Below the pieces are notes generated by a model. That model was not told the DNA's origin, searched no databases, and saw only the letters and a list, made by a program, of their open reading frames with translations. The translations under genes and the position numbers were made by a program. 64,000 nucleotides of DNA, taken from NCBI GenBank assembly GCA_031081715.1, contig JAVHMA010000001.1, positions 157,385 to 221,384 on the forward strand. Direction: 5' to 3'. This document shows positions 7,297 to 16,154 of the stretch, piece after piece; the stretch's first letter is position 1; every line of letters starts with the position of its first letter. This stretch comes from Armatimonadota bacterium (GTDB lineage: Bacteria > Sysuimicrobiota > Sysuimicrobiia > Sysuimicrobiales > Humicultoraceae).

Positions 7297-7944
7297 TCAG
7301 GCCTCCCACGCCAGGTCGAGCAGCTCCCGCAGGTCGGTGACCCAGGCCCACGGCCGGAGCCCCCGCGCCTCGGCGTCCGCGCGGCGCGGGCCGAACCCCA
7401 CGAACCGGACGCCCGCGGCCTCGGCCGCCCGGCCATCGATCCAGGAGTCGCCGACCAGATACGCCGCGCGCACAGGACCGGCCTGCTCGAGCACCAGGCG
7501 TACCCCGGACGGGTCGGGCTTCAGCCGCGGGACGTCGTCGCGGGTGACCGCGTGGTCCAGGAGCGAGGCCAGGTCGAGGGCCGCAAGCGCCGCGGTGGTC
7601 CCGGCGCGCGCGTTGTTGGTCAGCAACGCCAGGCGAAACCCCCGTTGCCGCAGGCCGGCGAGCACCTCGCGCGCGTACGGCATGGCGCCGGCGCCGCGCA
7701 GGCCGTCCGCTTCCGCGGCCTCGATTCGGGTCCACATCCGCCCGGCGAGCGCCGGGGAGAGCGCCGCGCCGCGCTCCACCAGTTCGATCAGCGGCAGGCG
7801 CAGGAGGGCCTCGCGCGACTCGGGCGGCGCGCCCGCCTCTGCCAGCATGTCGGCCAGCGCTGTCCGGAGGCCGGTGTAGTCGATCCGGGAGTCGACGAGT
7901 GTGTTGTCGAAGTCGAAGATGACGAGGGTCGGACGCTCGGGCAT
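7297..7944 (-). CDS. HAD-superfamily hydrolase (phosphoglycolate-phosphatase-like)
   Basis: 215-residue HAD phosphatase. Motif I is FDFDNTLVDS with nucleophile D11 and acid D13. Motif II is ALLTNN, motif III the lysine in RLKPDPSG, and motif IV the GDSWIDG acidic pair. An alpha-helical C1 cap lies between motifs I and II. Likely substrates are small phosphoesters such as phosphoglycolate or a nucleotide, but the sequence does not decide which. It is convergent with the Cys-rich gene (6 nt between stops) and divergent from asnS across a 62-bp gap in which I see no clear promoter for either direction. Confidence 0.88.
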   Translation of the reverse strand: MPERPTLVIFDFDNTLVDSRIDYTGLRTALADMLAEAGAPPESREALLRLPLIELVERGAALSPALAGRMWTRIEAAEADGLRGAGAMPYAREVLAGLRQRGFRLALLTNNARAGTTAALAALDLASLLDHAVTRDDVPRLKPDPSGVRLVLEQAGPVRAAYLVGDSWIDGRAAEAAGVRFVGFGPRRADAEARGLRPWAWVTDLRELLDLAWEA

Positions 7945-8006
7945 GGATGCTCCCGGGAAGGATTCCCCGGTGACCGGGCGGCGTTCCTGCGGCGAGGAGG
8001 GCGAGG

Positions 8007-9314
8007 GTGGCTAGTTCCGCGGGGCCTGCGCGTGTCGACGAGCTGCGCGAGCACGTGGGCCGGACCGTCGAGGTCCGCGGCTGGCTGTACAACCGGCGGA
8101 GCAGCGGCAAGATCCACTTCCTGCTGGTGCGGGACGGGACCGGCGTCGTGCAGGCGGTGCTGTCCCGCGCCGACGCGCCCGAGGAGGCGTTCGCGCTTGT
8201 CGGTCGCATCCCGCAGGAGAGCAGCGTCGTGGTGACCGGAGAGGTGCGCGCCGACCCGCGGGCGCCCGGCGGGGTCGAACTCGCCGTTCGCGCGCTGCGC
8301 CTGGTGCACGAGGCCGAGCCTTACCCCATCACACCCAAAGAACACGGCGTCGAGTTCCTGATGGACCACCGGCACCTGTGGCTGCGGAGCGCACGCCAGC
8401 ACGCGGTGCTGCGCGTGCGCGCTGAGATCATCCGCGCGATGACGGACTACCTGGACGCGCGCGGGTACCTGCGCGTGGACGCGCCCATCCTGACTCCGGC
8501 GGCGGCCGAGGGCACGACCACCCTCTTCGAGACGACCTACTTCGACCTGGGGCCCGCCTACCTCACGCAGTCCGGCCAGCTCTACAACGAGGCGGCGGCC
8601 ATGGCGTTCGGGCGAGTCTACTGCTTCGGCCCCACGTTTCGCGCGGAGAAGAGCAAGACGCGCCGGCACCTGATCGAGTTCTGGATGCTCGAGCCCGAGG
8701 CCGCGTACATGGAGCTCGACGAGTACATGGCGCTGGCCGAGGAGTTCGTGGCGAGCGTGGTCGCACGCGTCCTCGAACGGCGCCGGTCCGAGCTGGCCGT
8801 CCTTGAGCGCGACCTCGCGCCGCTCGAGCGCGTCCGCGCGCCGTTTCCCCGCATCTCCTACGACGAGGCACTCCGCCTGCTGGCCGAGCGCGGGCTGCGC
8901 GTGCCCTGGGGCGAGGACCTGGGCGGCGACGAGGAGACCGCGCTGGCGAGCGCGTTCGACCGGCCGGTGTTTGTCCACCGGTACCCGGTGCAGTGCAAGG
9001 CGTTCTACATGCAGCCAGACCCCAAGCGGCCCGAGGTCGTGCTGGGCGCTGACCTGCTGGCGCCCGAGGGCTACGGCGAGATCATCGGCGGCGGCCAGCG
9101 CATCCACGACCTGGCGTTGCTCGAGCGGCGGCTGGTCGAGCACAACCTGCCGCCGGAGCCGTACCGCTGGTACCTGGACCTGCGGCGCTACGGCTCGGTG
9201 CCCCACTCAGGGTTCGGGATCGGTATCGAGCGTACGGTGGCGTGGATCTGCGGGCTCGACCACGTGCGGGAAACGATCCCGTTCCCGCGGCTGCTCAACC
9301 GGCTCTACCCCTGA
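8007..9314 (+). CDS. asnS: Asparaginyl-tRNA synthetase
   Basis: Class IIb synthetase of 435 residues that charges tRNA-Asn. The N-terminal OB-fold begins [16 protein letters not shown]. The catalytic core has [14 protein letters not shown], the motif 2 region [18 protein letters not shown] and motif 3 [13 protein letters not shown]. The [14 protein letters not shown] segment and [11 protein letters not shown] ending are characteristic of AsnRS rather than AspRS. The GTG start at 8007 has AGGAGG 7 nt upstream. Its presence beside aspS means direct Asn charging, without need for the amidotransferase route for tRNA-Asn. One nucleotide separates it from the next gene. Confidence 0.95.
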   Translation: MASSAGPARVDELREHVGRTVEVRGWLYNRRSSGKIHFLLVRDGTGVVQAVLSRADAPEEAFALVGRIPQESSVVVTGEVRADPRAPGGVELAVRALRLVHEAEPYPITPKEHGVEFLMDHRHLWLRSARQHAVLRVRAEIIRAMTDYLDARGYLRVDAPILTPAAAEGTTTLFETTYFDLGPAYLTQSGQLYNEAAAMAFGRVYCFGPTFRAEKSKTRRHLIEFWMLEPEAAYMELDEYMALAEEFVASVVARVLERRRSELAVLERDLAPLERVRAPFPRISYDEALRLLAERGLRVPWGEDLGGDEETALASAFDRPVFVHRYPVQCKAFYMQPDPKRPEVVLGADLLAPEGYGEIIGGGQRIHDLALLERRLVEHNLPPEPYRWYLDLRRYGSVPHSGFGIGIERTVAWICGLDHVRETIPFPRLLNRLYP

Positions 9315-9315
9315 C

Positions 9316-10794
9316 GTGACGGACCGCTCCGGCGAACCCGCCTCGCCCCGCGCCGCCTACGGCCGCGAGGTCCTGAGGCGCCTCTTCGACGCGCTCGGGG
9401 TCGAGCTGGCCGGCGAGCTCCTTGAGGCGACGCGGGCGCACGTGGTCGTACTGTACGACCGCGGCATCCTCCCGCAGGCCCAGGGCGGGCCGTTGATCCG
9501 CGCGCTGCGCGCGCTCGACGGCGCCAGGCCAGTCTACGACCCCCAGGTCGAGGACCTCTACTGCTGGATGGAGCGGGCGCTCGTCGACCGGCTCGGCCCT
9601 GAGGCGGCGGGCAACGTGCAGCTCGCGCGCAGCCGGAACGACCTGGACGCGGCCGCCTACCGCATGGTGCTCCGACGGCGGCTACTGGACCTGGCGGACG
9701 CCCAGACCGAGGTCGCCGACGCGGTGCTGGCACGCGCGTACGACGGCCGGACCGCGCTGATCGTCGCGCGGACGCACGGCGCGCCGGCTCAGCCCACAAC
9801 CCTGGGGCACCTGCTCGCCGCCTACCTCGGCGTGCTGACCCGCGATCTCGACCGGACGCGGGCCGCCTACCGGGTGGTCAACTGCTCGCCGCTGGGCGCC
9901 TGCGCGCTGGCGGGCACGGCGTTTCCGCTGGACCGCGAGGCCCTGGCCGCGTGGACCGGCTTCGACGCGCTCGTCGAGAACACGTACGACGCCGTGGCGA
10001 GTACGGACTACGTGCTCGATGCGCTCGCCGCCGCCGCAGTCGGACTGGCGCAGGTCTCGCGGTTCCTGGAGACGCTGCGGCTGCTGGTGACTGCGGCGCC
10101 GCCAGCCGTGCGGCTGGACCCAGGGCTGATCCAGATCAGCAGCATGATGCCGCAGAAGCGCAACATCGTCTTCATCGAGCACCTGCGCGCCCGGGCCGCG
10201 CACGTGGCGGGCGTCCTGGCCGGCGCGCTGGCCGCCTCCGCCGCCTCGCCGTTCGAGGACAGCGACCTGGCGTCGACGGACTTGCAGCCCACGGCCTGGG
10301 CGGCGCTCGAAGAGGCGGCCGGCGCGTACCGCGTGCTCGGCCTCGCGCTGCGCACGGCGGCCGTCGCCGACGGCGTCCCGCCCGCGGACGTCGTCGCGAG
10401 CGGCGCGACCGCGAGCGAGCTCATGGATGCGCTGGTGCGACGTTTCGGGCTCGCCCAGCGGACCGCGCACCGCGTGGTCTCCGCGCTGGTCGACCGCGCG
10501 CCCGACCCGCGCGAGTGGACCGGCGAGCTCCTGCGGACGGTCGGCCGCGAGGTCGCTGGTCGGGAGCTGGCGATGGACACCGACGAGGTCCGGGTCGCGC
10601 TGGATCCCGCGCGCTTCGTGGCCGGCCGGGCCATGCGCGGTGGGCCGGCGCCCGTGGCGCTGGCCCAGGACCTCGCCGCCGCCGGGGCCGCGCTGCGCGC
10701 GCACCGCGGGTGGCTCGCAGCCGCGCGCGCGCGCCTCGTGGACGCGCGGGCGCGGCTGGCCGCGCGCTGCGACGCCCTCGCGGCCCTTGCCTGA
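9316..10794 (+). CDS. Argininosuccinate lyase-like protein (fumarase/aspartase superfamily), divergent
   Basis: 492 residues from GTG at 9316, 1 nt after asnS. Superfamily signatures are present: ARSRNDLDAAAYRM (ArgH SRNDQ region, with Leu replacing the usual Gln), RTHGAPAQPTTLGHLLA (general-acid region), NCSPLGACALAGTAFPLDR and the mobile loop SSMMPQKRN. The C-terminal domain is longer than in standard ArgH (about 460 residues). Known ArgH splits argininosuccinate to arginine and fumarate. Here no other arginine gene is adjacent and a key-region residue differs, so a related elimination on another substrate is possible. The stop overlaps the -35 of the nusA-operon promoter. Confidence 0.8.
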   Translation: MTDRSGEPASPRAAYGREVLRRLFDALGVELAGELLEATRAHVVVLYDRGILPQAQGGPLIRALRALDGARPVYDPQVEDLYCWMERALVDRLGPEAAGNVQLARSRNDLDAAAYRMVLRRRLLDLADAQTEVADAVLARAYDGRTALIVARTHGAPAQPTTLGHLLAAYLGVLTRDLDRTRAAYRVVNCSPLGACALAGTAFPLDREALAAWTGFDALVENTYDAVASTDYVLDALAAAAVGLAQVSRFLETLRLLVTAAPPAVRLDPGLIQISSMMPQKRNIVFIEHLRARAAHVAGVLAGALAASAASPFEDSDLASTDLQPTAWAALEEAAGAYRVLGLALRTAAVADGVPPADVVASGATASELMDALVRRFGLAQRTAHRVVSALVDRAPDPREWTGELLRTVGREVAGRELAMDTDEVRVALDPARFVAGRAMRGGPAPVALAQDLAAAGAALRAHRGWLAAARARLVDARARLAARCDALAALA

Positions 10795-10816
10795 TCGCGC
10801 CGACATATGGTAGCAT
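10787..10816 (+). promoter_or_regulatory. Promoter of the rimP-nusA-infB operon
   Basis: The -35 TTGCCT (10787-10792) overlaps the upstream stop codon. An 18-bp spacer leads to extended -10 TGG-TAGCAT (10808-10816). Predicted start near 10823, giving a leader of about 100 nt that holds a terminator-like hairpin. Confidence 0.68.
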
Positions 10817-10870
10817 CACGCCAGGACCGCGCCAGAACTGGCCGGCTCTCCGCCGGCGGGAGTCTTGTGG

Positions 10871-10902
10871 CGAGTGGGTGCTTGGCAGCCCGCTCGTTTT
10901 TT
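10871..10902 (+). terminator. Rho-independent terminator in the leader (attenuator) of the rimP-nusA operon
   Basis: The stem CGAGTGGG (10871-10878) pairs with CCCGCTCG (10889-10896), with one G-U pair, and is followed at once by six T (10897-10902). It lies between the promoter at 10787 and rimP, whose GGAGGAGG ribosome site is 10912-10919, so read-through must be controlled. An upstream GGCGGG (10855-10860) could pair with CCCGCT (10889-10894) and act as anti-terminator. A second hairpin, GCCGGC-N5-GCCGGC, is at 10841-10857. NusA itself promotes hairpin termination, so autogenous feedback is plausible. Attenuators before this operon are known in other bacteria. Confidence 0.7.
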
Positions 10903-10922
10903 ATGGCGGCGGGAGGAGGACG

Positions 10923-11429
10923 ATGCGGCAGCCTGCGTGGGCGGCGGCGGTGCACAGGCTGGCGGCGGCAGTCGCCGAGCGTCACGGCCTGGCGCTGGCC
11001 GGGCTTGAGGTGCTGGGTGAGGGGCGGCGCACGATCGTCCGCGTCAGCGTCGAGAGCGAGGCTGGCCTCACGGTGGAACGCTGCGCTGAGGTGGCGGAGG
11101 AGCTCGGCCGCGCGCTCGACCTGCACGACCCGATCCCGCACGCCTACACCCTGGAGGTGGCCTCGCCGGGTCTGGACCGCCCGCTGCTCAGCGAGGCCGA
11201 CTTCAGGCGCTTCGCCGGCCGGAAGGTCGAGGTCACCACCTCCGCGCCGGTCGAGGGCCGCCGGCACTGGAAGGGCCGGCTGCTCGGGCTGGAGGCGGAC
11301 CAGGTCGTCCTCGACGTCGGCGGAGAGATGGCGCGCCTGCCGCTGGAGGCGGTGGCGCGGGCGCGCCTGGCCGTGGACATGGAGGACCTGCGGGCGGATC
11401 TCGCCAGAGGAGGGCACGCCGGGTCATGA
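10923..11429 (+). CDS. rimP: Ribosome maturation factor RimP
   Basis: Assists 30S subunit assembly. 168 residues from ATG at 10923 with a strong GGAGGAGG ribosome site. It shows the family signatures GLEVLGEGRRTIVRVSVES and the core YTLEVASPGLDRPL, with the C-terminal SH3-like domain (GRKVEVTT, WKGRLLGLE). First gene of the operon, and its stop overlaps the nusA ATG by 4 nt. Confidence 0.95.
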   Translation: MRQPAWAAAVHRLAAAVAERHGLALAGLEVLGEGRRTIVRVSVESEAGLTVERCAEVAEELGRALDLHDPIPHAYTLEVASPGLDRPLLSEADFRRFAGRKVEVTTSAPVEGRRHWKGRLLGLEADQVVLDVGGEMARLPLEAVARARLAVDMEDLRADLARGGHAGS

Positions 11430-12604
11430 ACGCCGAGTTGCTCCGGGCGCTCGACCAGCTCGAGGAGGAGCGGGGAATCAGCAAGGACGTGATCTTCGAC
11501 GCCATCGAGGCGGCGCTGGTCTCCGCCTACAAGAAGAACTACGGTGCCACCGCGCAGAACATGCGGATCGAGGTCGACCGCGAGACCGGCGAGATGCGCG
11601 CCTACCAGGTGCGCACCATCGTCGAGGAGGTGGACGATCCGACGACGCAGATCGCGCTCGCACAGGTCCGCGAGTGGGATCCCACCGCGCAGGTCGGCGA
11701 GATGGTCGAGGTGGAGGTCACGCCCAAGGACTTCGGCCGGATCGCCGCGCAGACCGCGAAGCAGGTGATCGTGCAGCGCGTGCGCGAGGCGGAGCGCGAG
11801 ATGGTCTACAAGGAGTTCCGTGACCGCGAGGGCGACATCGTCACCGGCATCGTCCAGCGGATCGAACGGAAGAACGTCTTCCTCGACCTGGGCCGCATCG
11901 AGGCGGTCTTGCCGCCGCCCGAGCAGATCCCGCGCGAGAGCTACCGGCAGGGCGAGCGCGTCAAGGCGTACGTCGTCGAGGTGCGCCAGGGGACGCGCGG
12001 GCCGCAGATCGTCGTATCGCGGACGCACCCGGGTCTGCTCAAGCGCCTGTTCGAGCTGGAGGTGCCGGAGGTCTACGAGGGCATCGTCGAGATCAAGGCG
12101 ATCGCCCGTGAGGCCGGGACCAGGAGCAAGATTGCCGTGGCCTCGCGCGACCGCAACGTGGATGCCGTGGGCGCGTGCGTGGGGCCGAAGGGCTCGCGGG
12201 TGCAAGCGATCGTGGATGAGCTGCGCGGCGAGAAGATCGACATCGTCGCGTGGAACCCGGACATCGGCCAGTTCGCTGCCGCGGCGCTCTCGCCGGCCAA
12301 GGTCGTACGCGTGGAGATCGACGACGCGACGAAGACCGCGCTGGTGATCGTGCCCGACCACCAGCTCTCGCTGGCGATCGGTCGCGAGGGCCAGAATGCG
12401 CGCCTAGCCGCCAAGCTCACCGGCTGGCGCATCGACATCAAGAGCGAGTCGCAGATTCGGGAGATCGAGGCGCAGAAGCTGTTCGTCGACTTGCCCGAGG
12501 AAGAGCCCGCGGCGGCCGGGCCGACGTCGGAGGTCACAGCCCCGCGCGCGGACGGGGCGCCCGCGGAGGCCGCGGCCCCCGCGGTGCCGGAGCCGGTCGA
12601 GTAG
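11426..12604 (+). CDS. nusA: Transcription termination/antitermination factor NusA
   Basis: RNA polymerase-binding elongation factor that modulates pausing, termination and antitermination. 392 residues. The N-terminal RNAP-binding domain covers 1-130, the S1 domain is about 136-200 (GDIVTGIVQRIERKNVFLDL), KH1 about 230-285 with GPKG at 253-256, and KH2 about 300-355 (LAIGREGQNARLAAKLT). The tail is a short Ala/Pro/Glu-rich extension. There are no C-terminal acidic repeats of the enterobacterial kind, so the layout is the short Gram-positive one. Coupled to rimP by ATGA. Confidence 0.97.
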   Translation: MNAELLRALDQLEEERGISKDVIFDAIEAALVSAYKKNYGATAQNMRIEVDRETGEMRAYQVRTIVEEVDDPTTQIALAQVREWDPTAQVGEMVEVEVTPKDFGRIAAQTAKQVIVQRVREAEREMVYKEFRDREGDIVTGIVQRIERKNVFLDLGRIEAVLPPPEQIPRESYRQGERVKAYVVEVRQGTRGPQIVVSRTHPGLLKRLFELEVPEVYEGIVEIKAIAREAGTRSKIAVASRDRNVDAVGACVGPKGSRVQAIVDELRGEKIDIVAWNPDIGQFAAAALSPAKVVRVEIDDATKTALVIVPDHQLSLAIGREGQNARLAAKLTGWRIDIKSESQIREIEAQKLFVDLPEEEPAAAGPTSEVTAPRADGAPAEAAAPAVPEPVE

Positions 12605-12613
12605 CGGAGGTCC

Positions 12614-12940
12614 ATGGCGAAGGTCAGGCGGGTTCCCCAGCGCCAGTGCGTGGCGTGCCGGCAGATGCGGCCGAAGCGCGAGCTCGTGCGCGTCGTGCGC
12701 ACGCCCGCGGGCGAGGTGCGCGTCGACCCGACGGGGAAGGTCTCGGGCCGCGGCGCCTACGTCTGCCCGGCGGCGGACTGCGCGGAGGTCGCCCTGCGCG
12801 CCGGTCGCCTCGAGCACGCGCTCGCCTCGCCGATTTCGGACGAGACGGCGCTGGCGCTGCGCGAGCTCGCGGCGCGAACCGCCGCCGCGCGCGCGGTGGA
12901 GACGCAAAATCCCAGGAGGCCGCGGCATGCGGGTGTATGA
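12614..12940 (+). CDS. ylxR: YlxR family protein (RnpM-like RNA-binding protein)
   Basis: 108-residue DUF448 protein with the usual QRQCVACRQMRPKRELVRVV start and the SGRGAYVCP core. Bacillus YlxR binds RNA and modulates RNase P; the same role is inferred here. The C-terminal 40 residues form a basic/Ala-rich helix beyond the compact domain. It lies between nusA and infB as in Firmicutes, overlapping infB by 14 nt. The ylxQ (L7Ae-like) gene that usually follows is absent. Confidence 0.9.
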   Translation: MAKVRRVPQRQCVACRQMRPKRELVRVVRTPAGEVRVDPTGKVSGRGAYVCPAADCAEVALRAGRLEHALASPISDETALALRELAARTAAARAVETQNPRRPRHAGV

Positions 12941-15452
12941 ACTAGCGAAGGAGCTCGGGCTGTCCGCCAAGGAGCTGATGGACGTGCTGGCCGCGCTCAA
13001 GCTGCCGGCCAAGAGTCACAGCAGCAGTCTGACCCTGGCAGCTGAGCAGCGCGTGCGCGAGCACGTGGCGGCGACCCGGGCGAAGGGCCGCAAGGTGCAG
13101 CCCGCGGCGGCGCCGGCTGTGCCTGCGGGCCCACCCAGGCCCGAGTCCAAGACACCTACGGGCGAGCGCATCCTGGGCGTGCGCAAGATCGTGATCCCGC
13201 CGCCCCAGGTGGTCGAGGCGCCGGCGGCCGAGGTTGCGGCGCCGCAGGCCGAAACACCAGTACAGGTCAGGCCGGCGGCGCAGACCCCCCCGGCCCCGGC
13301 TGTGGAGGCGCCGCTCCAGGCGCAGGCCGCGACGTCTACCGCGCCGGTCGCGGAGCCGGCGAAGCCACCGGTCAGGCCCACCCCGCGCCCCACGCCCGAG
13401 GTTCCAGCCGGCGGCGTGCGTATCGAGCCGGTCCGGCCGCCGCGTCGCGAGCGCGAGCCGGGTCGAGAGCCCTCGAGGGCTCCGGCCGCGCCCGAGGAGG
13501 TGGCGCCCCCGGCGCCGCCGCGGCCCTCGCCGGCCCGCCCGCCTGCCGCACCCGACCGGCGTCGGCCAGCGGGCGGGGACGGTCGGGCGGCGCCGAGCCG
13601 ACCCCAGTTCCAGCCGCGTCGGCCGATGCGCCGGCTCCCGCGCCGCCGCAGGCCGCTGGTGCGGCCGGCCGAGCCCACCGCGGTGCCGACGGCCCCGCAG
13701 GTGGCGGCCGAGATCGAGCTGAGCGGGCCGCTCAGCGTCGGCGAGCTGGCCGCGCGGCTCCAGGTGCCCGGCGGCGAGATCGTCAAGCGCCTGCTCGAGC
13801 GAGGCGTGCTCGCCGGGATTAACCACCAGGTGCCGCTCGAGGTGGCCGCCTCCATCGCGGAGTCGTTCGGGACCGCGGTGCACACGCCCCCGGGGGCGGA
13901 GCGCCACCAGGCGCCGGTCCAGAAGATCGAACGGATGACCGTGGCCACGGGCGAGCGCGCGGTGGCGCGGCCGCCGGTGGTTACCGTCATGGGGCACGTG
14001 GACCACGGCAAGACCTCGCTGTTGGACGCGATTCGCCAGACGAAGGTCGCCGAGGGCGAGTTCGGCGGTATCACGCAGCACATCGGCGCGTCGGTGGTCG
14101 AGAGCGCCGGCCGGCAGATCGTGTTCATCGACACGCCGGGCCACGAGGCGTTCACGGCGCTGCGCGCCCGGGGCGCGCAGGTCACCGACATCGCGGTGCT
14201 GGTCGTGGCCGCCGACGACGGGGTGATGCCGCAGACCGTCGAGGCGATCAACCATGCGCGGGCGGCGGGTGTGCCCATCGTGGTGGCCATCAACAAAGTG
14301 GACCTGCCGCAGGCGAACCCCGACCGCATTAAGCAGCAGCTCTCGGAGCTGGGGCTCGTCCCCGAGGAGTGGGGCGGGGATACCATCATGGTGCCAGTCT
14401 CGGCCCGGCAGCGCACCGGGCTGGACCACCTGCTGGAGATGATCCTGCTGGTCGCCGATCTCGGCGACCTGCGAGCGGAGGTCGATCGGCCCGCCCGGGG
14501 GACCATCGTCGAGGCGCGGCTGGACCGCGGTCGCGGCCCGGTGGCCACCGTGCTCGTGCAGGAGGGGACGCTGCACGTGGGCGACGCGGTCGTCGCGGGC
14601 GAGACCTACGGCCGCGTCCGCGCGATGATCGACGCGCGCGGCCAGCGCGCGGAGGTCGCGACGCCGTCCGTGCCGGTGGAGGTCCTGGGGCTGGTGGACG
14701 TGCCTACCGCCGGCGACCTGCTCGAGGCCGTGCGGGACGAGCGCATGGCGCGTGCCGTGGCCGAGGAACGCCGGGAGCGTCGCCGCGCGGCCGAGCAGGC
14801 CACGCGCCCGGCCGGGGCGGAGGCGGTCGGCGGCGAGGAGGGGCCGCGCGAGCTGCGGCTGATCGTGAAGGCCGACGCCCATGGGTCGCTGGAGGCGCTG
14901 CAAGGCGCCATTCCGCGGCTCTCGACGCCCGAGGTCCGGATTGCGATCCTCCATGCCGGCGTCGGCAACGTCACGGAGTCGGATGTGATGCTCGCGGCGG
15001 CCAGCCGCGCGGTGGTGGTCGGGTTCAACGTGCGGCCGGACGGCCAGGTGCGCAGGATGGCCGAGGCCGAACGGGTGGACGTGCGCCTCTACCGCATCAT
15101 CTACGAGGTGCTGGACGACCTCGCGCAGATGCAGCGCGGCTTGGTGGCGCCGAAGACCCAGGAGGTGGTGCTGGGGCAGGCCGAGGTGCGCCAGGTCTTC
15201 ACGATCTCGCGCGTCGGCACGATCGCCGGGTCGTACGTCACCACCGGGCGGATCGTGCGGGGCGCCCAGGCGCGGCTCATCCGCGACGGCGTGGTAGTCT
15301 ACGACGGCCGCATCGGTTCGCTGCGGCGCTTCAAGGAGGACGTCCGCGAGGTGACCGAGGGATTCGAGTGCGGCATCGGGCTCGAGCGCTTCAACGACGT
15401 CAAGGAGCGGGACCTGATCGAGACCTACGAGGTCCAGCAGGTCCCGGCCTAG
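12927..15452 (+). CDS. infB: Translation initiation factor IF-2
   Basis: GTPase that delivers initiator tRNA to the 30S subunit. 841 residues. The N-terminal IF2_N helix bundle begins [19 protein letters not shown] long Pro/Ala/Arg-rich linker (about 60-250) and a second IF2_N-like unit (about 265-300) follow. The G domain has G1 GHVDHGKT (about 356-363), G3 DTPGHE and G4 NKVD. Domains II, III and IV end in [18 protein letters not shown]. It overlaps ylxR by 14 nt, and the next gene starts 20 nt after the stop. Confidence 0.98.
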   Translation: MRVYELAKELGLSAKELMDVLAALKLPAKSHSSSLTLAAEQRVREHVAATRAKGRKVQPAAAPAVPAGPPRPESKTPTGERILGVRKIVIPPPQVVEAPAAEVAAPQAETPVQVRPAAQTPPAPAVEAPLQAQAATSTAPVAEPAKPPVRPTPRPTPEVPAGGVRIEPVRPPRREREPGREPSRAPAAPEEVAPPAPPRPSPARPPAAPDRRRPAGGDGRAAPSRPQFQPRRPMRRLPRRRRPLVRPAEPTAVPTAPQVAAEIELSGPLSVGELAARLQVPGGEIVKRLLERGVLAGINHQVPLEVAASIAESFGTAVHTPPGAERHQAPVQKIERMTVATGERAVARPPVVTVMGHVDHGKTSLLDAIRQTKVAEGEFGGITQHIGASVVESAGRQIVFIDTPGHEAFTALRARGAQVTDIAVLVVAADDGVMPQTVEAINHARAAGVPIVVAINKVDLPQANPDRIKQQLSELGLVPEEWGGDTIMVPVSARQRTGLDHLLEMILLVADLGDLRAEVDRPARGTIVEARLDRGRGPVATVLVQEGTLHVGDAVVAGETYGRVRAMIDARGQRAEVATPSVPVEVLGLVDVPTAGDLLEAVRDERMARAVAEERRERRRAAEQATRPAGAEAVGGEEGPRELRLIVKADAHGSLEALQGAIPRLSTPEVRIAILHAGVGNVTESDVMLAAASRAVVVGFNVRPDGQVRRMAEAERVDVRLYRIIYEVLDDLAQMQRGLVAPKTQEVVLGQAEVRQVFTISRVGTIAGSYVTTGRIVRGAQARLIRDGVVVYDGRIGSLRRFKEDVREVTEGFECGIGLERFNDVKERDLIETYEVQQVPA

Positions 15453-15472
15453 GACTCACAGGAGCGCGGCCG

Positions 15473-15754
15473 ATCATCGTCGGCGTCGCCCGCGCGGAGT
15501 TGAGCCTGCCCGGGGCCCGGGGGCTGAAGGACAAGCGGCGGCTGGTGAAGAGCCTGGTGGAGCGGGCGCAGCATCGGTTCCGCGTCAGCGCGGCCGAGGT
15601 GGACCACCATGAGGCATGGCGGCGGGCCGCGGTCGGCTTCGCGTGTGTCTCCACATCCACGCGTCACGCCCACGAGATCCTGGCGGAGGTCGCCCGGTTC
15701 GTGGAGCGCCAGGACGAGGTCGTGTTGATGGACTTCCAGGTCGAGATCCGATAG
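15473..15754 (+). CDS. ylxP: DUF503 / YlxP-like protein, apparent ATC start codon
   Basis: 93 residues matching the small DUF503 family that sits between infB and rbfA in many Gram-positives: IVGVARAELSLPGARGLKDK, then the RRLVKSL helix and a VSAAEVDHHEAWRRAAVGF strand pair. No ATG, GTG or TTG occurs at the expected start. Homologues usually start M-I-V-G-V, which aligns the initiator with ATC at 15473. That codon lies 8 nt behind AGGAG (15460-15464), ideal spacing. The nearest in-frame GTG is about 100 nt upstream inside infB, and a TTG at 15497 would cut into the conserved strand. Function of the family is unknown (translation- or ribosome-linked by context). Confidence 0.82.
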   Translation: MIVGVARAELSLPGARGLKDKRRLVKSLVERAQHRFRVSAAEVDHHEAWRRAAVGFACVSTSTRHAHEILAEVARFVERQDEVVLMDFQVEIR

Positions 15755-15764
15755 GGAGAGGGAC

Positions 15765-16154
15765 ATGAGCGCCTCGCGCGCGGAGCGCCTGGCCGAGGTG
15801 ATCCGCACCGAGGCCAGCGAGATCATCCAGCGGGAGCTGCGCGATCCTCGCATCGGGTTCCTGTCGATCACCGATGTGGAGGTGAGCGCCGATCTGCGCC
15901 ACGCCAAGATCTTCGTGAGCGTGCTGGGCGACGCCGACGCGAAGCGCCGGACGATGGCCGCGCTCGCGCACGCGCGGGGGCGCGTGCGCTCGATGCTCGG
16001 CGGCCGACTCGCGCTGCGCTTCGTGCCCGAGATCGCCTTCCGGCTCGACGAGTCGATCGAGCGCGGGGCGCGGGTCGCGACCCTCCTGCGCCGGGTGACG
16101 GAGGACGGTTCGGGTGGAACCGCGGGCGGCGATCGCTCAGGCACTGGCGGATAG
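15765..16154 (+). CDS. rbfA: 30S ribosome-binding factor RbfA
   Basis: Cold-shock and 16S rRNA maturation factor with a KH-like fold. 129 residues. Signatures are RAERLAEVIRTEASEIIQRE, then RDPRIGFLSITDVEVSADL and KIFVSVLG, and RFVPEIAFRLDESIERG. The last 15 residues are a Gly-rich tail that overlaps the nrnA start by 41 nt. Ten nt follow the ylxP stop. Confidence 0.96.
   Translation: MSASRAERLAEVIRTEASEIIQRELRDPRIGFLSITDVEVSADLRHAKIFVSVLGDADAKRRTMAALAHARGRVRSMLGGRLALRFVPEIAFRLDESIERGARVATLLRRVTEDGSGGTAGGDRSGTGG

Noticed and set aside
7945-8006. Regulatory RNA or T-box before asnS
   Set aside because: Only 62 bp lie between the divergent HAD gene and asnS, too short for a T-box, and no specifier loop or terminator is seen.
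13230-13700. Repeat-like Pro/Ala/Arg-rich segment as a tandem repeat or CRISPR-like array
   Set aside because: It is the flexible linker of IF-2, compositionally biased but without regular repeat units.
12942-14954. Very long open frame on the minus strand opposite infB
   Set aside because: In DNA this GC-rich, stops are rare on the opposite strand. The frame encodes low-complexity Arg/Gly/His-rich sequence with no family motif, whereas infB on the plus strand is unmistakable.
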